From the NCBI GenBank assembly GCA_002221725.1, contig NJFT01000025.1, positions 1 through 64,000 on the forward strand: a DNA stretch of 64,000 nt, given 5' to 3'. A model generated the notes under the pieces. That model saw only the letters and a list, made by a program, of their open reading frames with translations. It was not told the origin of the DNA and searched no databases. This document shows positions 57,554 to 64,000 of this stretch, in pieces. Source of the stretch: Scedosporium boydii (Eukaryota; Ascomycota; Sordariomycetes; Microascales; Microascaceae). Made by a program: the position numbers and the translations under genes. Each line of letters opens with the position of its first letter. Positions within the stretch are counted from its first letter, which is position 1.

Positions 57554-60500
57554 CTTACTTTTATATTTCTAGATAGTATATAGTAGAGAGCTTATAGTAG
57601 ATTTCTATTTTATTTAATAAGCTTATTAGAAGTATAAGATAAATATATTACTTCTATTTAAATTAATTTCTTCTAGTAGGTTATAATTTATTATTACTAT
57701 TTATAAAAATAGTTTAGTAAATTATAGTACTTTTATAATTTTATTATAAAATATAAAGTAAATATACTTTATTAGTTTATTAACTACTACTATAATATTA
57801 TTATACTTTATCTTTATAGCTAAGTCCTTAAACTTAGATAGCTTAATAATAAAATTAATAGTAATCTTCTATTATAGTACTTCTAGTATTAGTATAAGCT
57901 ATAGTTTTCTATATAGTTTATATTATAATATCTTATTTTATATATAATATTTATATATCTTAATTAGATATTTTAAGTTTTTAAAGTTATAATCTATTTA
58001 ATAGTTTTTTTTTTTTAAAGATCTTAAGTATTTTTTTAAAGCTTAAATAGCTATATAGTAATAACTTATATATCTCTTAGAAGATATAGCTAGTAAGGTC
58101 GCTTATAATTATTATCTTTTTATTTTAATATTATAAGCTCTCCTATTTTCCTATATTAAAGTAATTTAAAAGGTCTTTATAATATATAATCTTATAGCTT
58201 TTTTATTATTTCTTTATTTCTTTAAATAAGTCTTAGTTTTATTTAATTTAGTAACTTACTATAACCTATTATAAGTTATTTTTATTATCTTAGTATAGTA
58301 TAGTCTATACTTCCTTAGATATCTTTTAGAAGTAATTAAAGTATTAGCTAAGAGTATTTACTTTTCTATTTTCCTTTCCTTTAATATATATAATTTAAAA
58401 GTTATACTTTAATAGTTCTTTTATCTATTAAACTTATTATTAATTAAGTTTTTTAGTTATTATAAACCTTATAAGGTTTTTATAGTCTAAGTAGATTATA
58501 ATAAAATATTTAATATTAACTAAGTAGTATTTCTATTTTTTAAAAGCTTTAATAATAACTATAAGTTCTTTATTAAATATAGTATATTATAGTACTAGTT
58601 TATTAAGCTTTTTAGATATAAAAGCTATAAGTTAAACCTTATTATTTTTATTTTATTATTTAAGCTAGGCTTTAATACTATAATCTAAAATATCTATTTT
58701 AACTTTAAATAGTTTTATAAAGTTAGCTTTAATAAGTACTAGCTACTTACTTACAGCTTACTTAGCTTTCTAGAATACTTCTTACTTCCTAGGTTCCTAC
58801 TTAAAAGAGGTGTCTTTTTTTATTAAATTAGTAAATACTTTAATTTTTTTATTATATTTTCTTAGAAACTTATAGTAGAAGTTAAGGAATCTAAGAAATC
58901 TTCTAATTTTTATAATATTAGTTAATACTAGCTAGTCTAAGATAGCCTTAACTTTTAACTCTTATATCTAAATTTTACCTAGTTAAATAATATAGTTAAG
59001 AAAATCTACTTTTTATTTATAAAACTTATATTTAGTAATGATAATTAGTAAGTTTACTTTTTCTAATTTTGAAAAGACTTTATATATATATTTCTTATAT
59101 TCTTCTAATATCTTAAAGTAAATAAAGATATTATTAAAGTATACTATTATAAACTAGTTTAAATATTTATATAGTATATAATTAATTATTATCTAAAAAC
59201 TAGCTAGAATATTAATTAATCTAAAAAGTATAATAAAGTATTTAAAATAGCTATAATAAGTTTAAAAAGCTATTTTCTACTTATTACTTTCTTTAATATA
59301 AATTAGATTATATATTCTCTTTAAATCTAATATTATAAACTATTAAGCTCTTTAGAGCCTATCTTATAATTTAAAGATTAGAGATAGTAAATATTAATTC
59401 TTTATTATAATATTATTCAGCTATTAACAGTTTATATATATTAATAGTTTTTTATTTTTCTTTAATATAAAAAAGATAAAATATCTAGCTAGTAATATTA
59501 ATAGTTAGATATATCCTTTTTTTAATATCTCTATAATATATTTTCTAAGTATTTAAAGTTATTTATTAAGATTATAGATAAGTATAAACCTTAGTTATAT
59601 ACTTTCTTTTAAAGATATCTTATAGTCTTACTAGCTATATTCTAACAGTTTAGTTTCTAATTCTTTAGTATATACTTTACTATATTTCTAGTATTTTTTT
59701 AGATATAAGTTATAATATCTTTTCTACTATTAGTAGAGTTTTAAAAACTATTATAGCTTTTATAGTATATATTTATTTATATTTTCTTCCTTTTAATAAG
59801 TAATTTAAATCTTTTATAGTAAGTATATTAAAGTAGATTATTATTTTAAAGGCTCTTAGCTTACTTAAAAGTAACTTTCTTAGTTAATACTACTTAGTAA
59901 CTAAGTTATTTTCTAAGCTTTACTTAGTTTTATTTTAAGTAAGCTAATTAATTACTTAATTAATTTATAGGTTTTTTATCTATAATTATAATATTTCTAA
60001 TATAATAAGGTATTTAGTAATCCTAGTAATATTAAAAAAATATAGTTAGCTTATTTAATAATAGTAATATAAAAATATATAGTCTTTATATTAATAACTT
60101 TACTTTTATAGTCTACTAATATCCTATTATATATATTTAGAGTATATAGCTAGTATTTCTCTATTTATAGTAGTTCTAATTTATTAATAATTATAAGTAA
60201 AATAAAATTTTCTTATATTTTATTATTTACTAGAACTATAAACTCTTAGCTAGCTAAGGTAATAAATACTTTTAAATAATAAATCTATTATCTTTTTATA
60301 ATATTTAGTTTTTATGTTTTTTTTAGGTTCTAGTCCTATCTTTTAAGTAAGTTTTTTAGTAATTAGCTATTACTTTATCCTAAGTTATTTTTAAAGCTTT
60401 AAAATAATATCTTATAGCTATTTAATAAATTACTTATATCTTTATATTTCTTATTTATAAGTAAGTTATTACTTTACTAGTTTTATTTTTTAATTATTAA

Positions 60501-61565
60501 CTTTTAAAATCTACTATTATAGATTATTAATAGTTTTCTTAATTTCTTTTTATAACTTTTAAAGCTTAGAGAAGTTTTTTTACTTTATTTTTTTTATCTT
60601 AGTAGTAAGACTTTATTAGGTTTTAAAGAAGTAGACTTAATATTAGAGGTCCTCTATAAAGCCTCTTATAGTTATCTTAAGTTTAACTACCTTGCCTCCT
60701 ATCTTAAGTCCTACTTCTTTTATAAAGTTAATTTATTCTTCTAGGTTATTAATTTATTACTAGAACTTAACTCTTAAATTTTTATTATAAAAAGTATATT
60801 ATAGCTACTTAACTTATATTTAGAGGTTAATAAGGTCTAATATAATATCTTCTAGTTTTCTATTATAGTACTAGTTTAGCTTTTTATAATCCTAGTATGT
60901 TTTTATATACTTATATCTAGATTTCTTTTTTAGTCCTTCTTTAGGTTTAATTAAAGCCCTCTAAGGTACTTAAATATATAAGCTAAAGTAGAGATTGTCT
61001 TCCTAGTTCTTTTACTCTTTAAACTACTTCCTAGTATACTTATATAATATCTAGATCTTCTTTTAGTAAGTATAGATACTAGTTAAAGGCTTCCTTTTCT
61101 AATTCTTTTTTAATTTAATAAACTTTTTTTTATTTTTAATATAGTTTTTTTATATTTTATAAGTACTTATATTATTATAAGGTTTTAAAGATCTAATAAT
61201 GTTATTAGTAAGCTTTATTATAATATTTTTTATTTAATAGATTATCTTAATATAATATTTTATACTTTTCTAGTAGTTCTACTTTTATTTCTTTAATTCT
61301 TCTTCTAATTTTAGAGAAGTAAGACACTTCCTCCCTCTTTATTATTCTAAGAGTTTAGAGTTTCTTAAAGTACTATCTAGCTCCTTCTTTTTACTATAGT
61401 AGATACTATAATTATTATTATAATATATAGTCTAAGATAGAGTCTTATAATTAGTAATACTAACTTCTAGTTATTAAGTTTTTCTTTTAAATATAGATTT
61501 AAAACTAGACTTCTTTCTATTAGACCTCTTATATCTTAGCTTTAGCTTTATTATAAAAACTATTT
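57554..61565 (-). mobile_element. Truncated gypsy copy 3: integrase through gag knuckle, minus strand
   Basis: Reverse complement of about 47200-51480 of element 1: integrase at 57560-58130, RNase H/RT at 58150-59700, protease region at 59770-60560 and the end of gag at about 61500. It lacks the chromodomain and LTR on the left, where R2 abuts, and the gag start on the right. Confidence 0.7.
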
Positions 61566-62030
61566 TATATTATAAGAAATATATATAAACTAATATATAA
61601 ACTAATATATAAACTAATATATAAAACTAATATCTAATTAGAAATAGTTAAAACTAGAATAAGATAATTCTAATAGTAAAAACTAGAATAAGATAATTCT
61701 AATATTAAAAACTAAAAATAAAACCGGAATAAGATAATTCCGAAACCAGAATATAACGATCCCGAAACTAAGAATAAAAATACCTAATTATAAGTAAGTA
61801 GCTTATACTAAGAAAGCGAAAATATAAAAAAACTAGAAATTTTTTTTAAAACTAGAATTTAATAAAATAAGAATTTTATCTAACTCTTCTTTACTATTTA
61901 CTTTAATACTATTAATTAGCTACTATTTCTATTTTCTATTCTATACCGCGAAATCTATATTATAAAATCTACACTATAAAAGAATTTTACTATTTATACT
62001 TTTTTACTTACTATTTCCTATATAACTATA
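61566..62030. repeat. Unassigned AT-rich segment with short tandem repeats
   Basis: Starts with a 14-bp unit (ataaactaatatat) repeated three to four times at about 61576-61625, then two to three copies of actagaataagataattcta (61645-61740). It has no match to the gypsy internal region and separates copies 3 and 4; a solo LTR of another family would fit. Confidence 0.45.
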
Positions 62031-63068
62031 ATATATTTAATAGACTCTACTAAAAGTATAAAATAAATACCTTACTTCTATCTAAGTTAATTTTCTCTAG
62101 TAAGTTATAATTTACTATTACTATTTATAAAAATAGTTTAATAAATTATAATATTTTTATAGCCTTATTATAAAATATAAAGTAAATATATTTTATTATT
62201 TTATTAACTACTATTATAATATTATTATATTTTATTTTAATAGCTAAGTTTTTAAATTTAAATAATTTAATAATAAAGTTAATTATAATCTTTTACTATA
62301 ATATCTCTAGTATTAATATTAGCTGTAGCATTTTATAAGACTTGTATTATAATATTTTATTTTATATATATTACTTATATACTTTAATTAGGTATTTAAG
62401 GTTTTTAGAATTATAGTTTATTTAATAATTTTTTTTAAAGATCTTAAGTATTTTTTTTAAAGCTTAGGTAGCTATATAGTAGTAATTTATATACTTTTTA
62501 AAAGATATAGTTAATAAGACTATTAGTCTTTCCTCTTTATACTATAAGCTATTTTATTTCTTTATATTTAAATAGTTTAAAGAATTTTTATAGTATAAAA
62601 ACTTATAACTTTTTTATTATTTCCTTATTTCTTTAAGTAGTTTTTAGTTCTATTTAGTCTAGTAACTTACTATAACCTATTATAAGTTACCTTTATTATC
62701 TTAATATAATATAGTCTATATTTTCTTTAATATTTTCTAGAAATAGTTAAAATATTAGCTAAAAGTATCTACTTTTCTATTTTCTTTCTCTTAATATATA
62801 TAATTTAGAAGTTATATTTTAATAGTTCTTCTACTTATTAAACTTATTATTAGTTAAGTTTCTTAATTATTATAAACTTTATAAAGTTTTTATAATCTAA
62901 GTAGATTATAATAGGATATCTAGTATTAACTAAATAGTACTTCTATTTTTTAAAAGCTTTAATAATAGCTATTAGTTTTTTATTAGATATTATATATTAT
63001 AATACTAGTTTATTAAGCTTTTTAAATATAAAAGCTATAAGTTAGACTTTATTATTTTTATTTTACTC
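62031..63068 (-). mobile_element. Truncated gypsy copy 4: integrase to RNase H part, minus strand
   Basis: Begins at the same family position as copy 3 (compare 62040-62160 with 57600-57730) and runs parallel to it until 63066, equivalent to 58660, where normal-GC DNA starts. It is only about 1 kb and without any LTR. Confidence 0.7.
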
Positions 63069-63420
63069 TTAAAAGCGGGATTACGCTGCTAGTGCTACTA
63101 GATCGTATAGATTCTGCCACTAATTTTGCGGGCCCAAGCAGTGAGGCGCATATGTACACAGCCAGGTACTAAATACGTAAGGTCCCTGGGGCCGCCCCAT
63201 CATGAATGCGCTGCCAACGGCGTGAGCGCCAAGTTCTTTTTTTAGAAGAAGATCTAGAAACCCGATTCTCAGCTTCAACATTTTAGGGAGCCAATTTCTG
63301 CCCCCAAATCGATGCTGCTAAAATAGGGGCCTCTTGCTGCTCTAAATGGTAGCGATGCCCCTGCTCCTATTACTGCCTCTTGTTCTTATTTTCATCTATC
63401 TCATCTCTTTACCCGAACCC
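63069..63420. other. Normal-GC island inside the AT-rich region
   Basis: The composition returns sharply to about half GC, with CpG, CpA and TpG present. No open frame of useful length, no tRNA and no rRNA were found. The left edge cuts gypsy copy 4. It could be a young insertion or an unmutated remnant. Confidence 0.6.
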
Positions 63421-64000
63421 TCCTTATAGTCGTCTACCTTAAATAATAATTCGATAATATTTAATATAATATCTTGCTTCTCTAAATAGGTTCTGCCTCT
63501 TAATAGTAGTAGAGGCTTCTTTACTTACCTTGCTACCTATAAGTCTAAGAAAAGAAGCTTAATATAACTAACTCTACTATTAGTAGAGGAGTATGCGGCT
63601 TACTAGTAGCACCTGAAGTGTGTCTCTCTTATTAAGCCTAAGTATTTTAATATAATAGAGATTAATATTATAGGTATATTTAAAAAATAGAAGTAGTAAG
63701 TTTAATAGTAGAATAAGTACTTATAGTAGTTTTATAAAGCTAATATATAATAATAAATATTATAAGGACTAAAAAGTAGGAAAGTAGAAGTCTACTTTTA
63801 AAAACCTTACTAAGAAAATAATATTAGATTTTTTCTTCTTTATTTATAAAGTCTTTAAAATTATATTATATAGTATATTAGAGATATATATATAATAATT
63901 TTAAAATCTATATATTATAATTACTAGTTATTATATAAACTAAAACTATATAAAAGAGCTTTATAAAGTATTATATTTTTTAAATTTTTACTTTATCTTT
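63421..64000. other. AT-rich sequence to the window edge, unassigned
   Basis: Again AT-rich, moderately at first (63470-63620 keeps some CpA and TpG) then strongly after 63640. It does not match the gypsy copies seen in this window. No gene is supported. Confidence 0.5.

Overview
The window is nuclear DNA of a filamentous ascomycete (Pezizomycotina). Short introns with GTRAGT-type donors, CTRAC-like branch sites and YAG acceptors interrupt nearly every gene, and the protein architectures (SLA1 opening MGFLGVY, a PHD protein with a DDT/WHIM-like front end, fungal PRP46, NAS6 and HEM25) look like Eurotiomycetes. A large AT-rich block of mutated gypsy elements beside normal-GC genes would fit Onygenales such as Ajellomycetaceae, but that is inference; no rRNA or marker gene fixes the species.

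Bases 1-42200 are a normal gene-rich arm. In order: the N-terminal part of MSH5 (-), an HMG-box factor (-), a PHD-finger protein (-), a hypothetical protein (-), the PP2A B/PR55 subunit (+), a YEA4-type nucleotide-sugar transporter (+), AMP deaminase (+), SLA1 (+), a TLC-domain membrane protein (-), COG8 (+), the glycine carrier HEM25 (+), a coiled-coil protein (-), prefoldin 1 (-), a TMF1/SGM1 golgin (+), NAS6 (-), PRP46 (+) and ORC1 (-). Two further small minus-strand genes are possible at 16100-16498 and 20968-21294. I rebuilt exons by hand from splice sites and reading-frame phase. The genes are housekeeping functions without operon logic; neighbours share short divergent promoters (TLC/COG8, PFD1/TMF1, NAS6/PRP46) or converge tightly (TMF1/NAS6, PRP46/ORC1).

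Bases 42206-63068 change abruptly to very AT-rich DNA (for example 11 G/C in 48001-48060), with CpA and TpG almost absent and TpA very common. This is the signature expected of repeat-induced point mutation (RIP). The block is a nest of Ty3/gypsy chromoviral relics. One plus-strand copy (45569-about 52431) can still be read through stop codons as gag with a CCHC knuckle, reverse transcriptase, integrase and chromodomain. Several truncated minus-strand copies surround it, together with a 600-bp direct-repeat pair, a 304-bp GC-richer insertion, a (TAA)n microsatellite and short GC islands. No functional gene was seen there. The block starts about 60 bp upstream of the ORC1 start codon.
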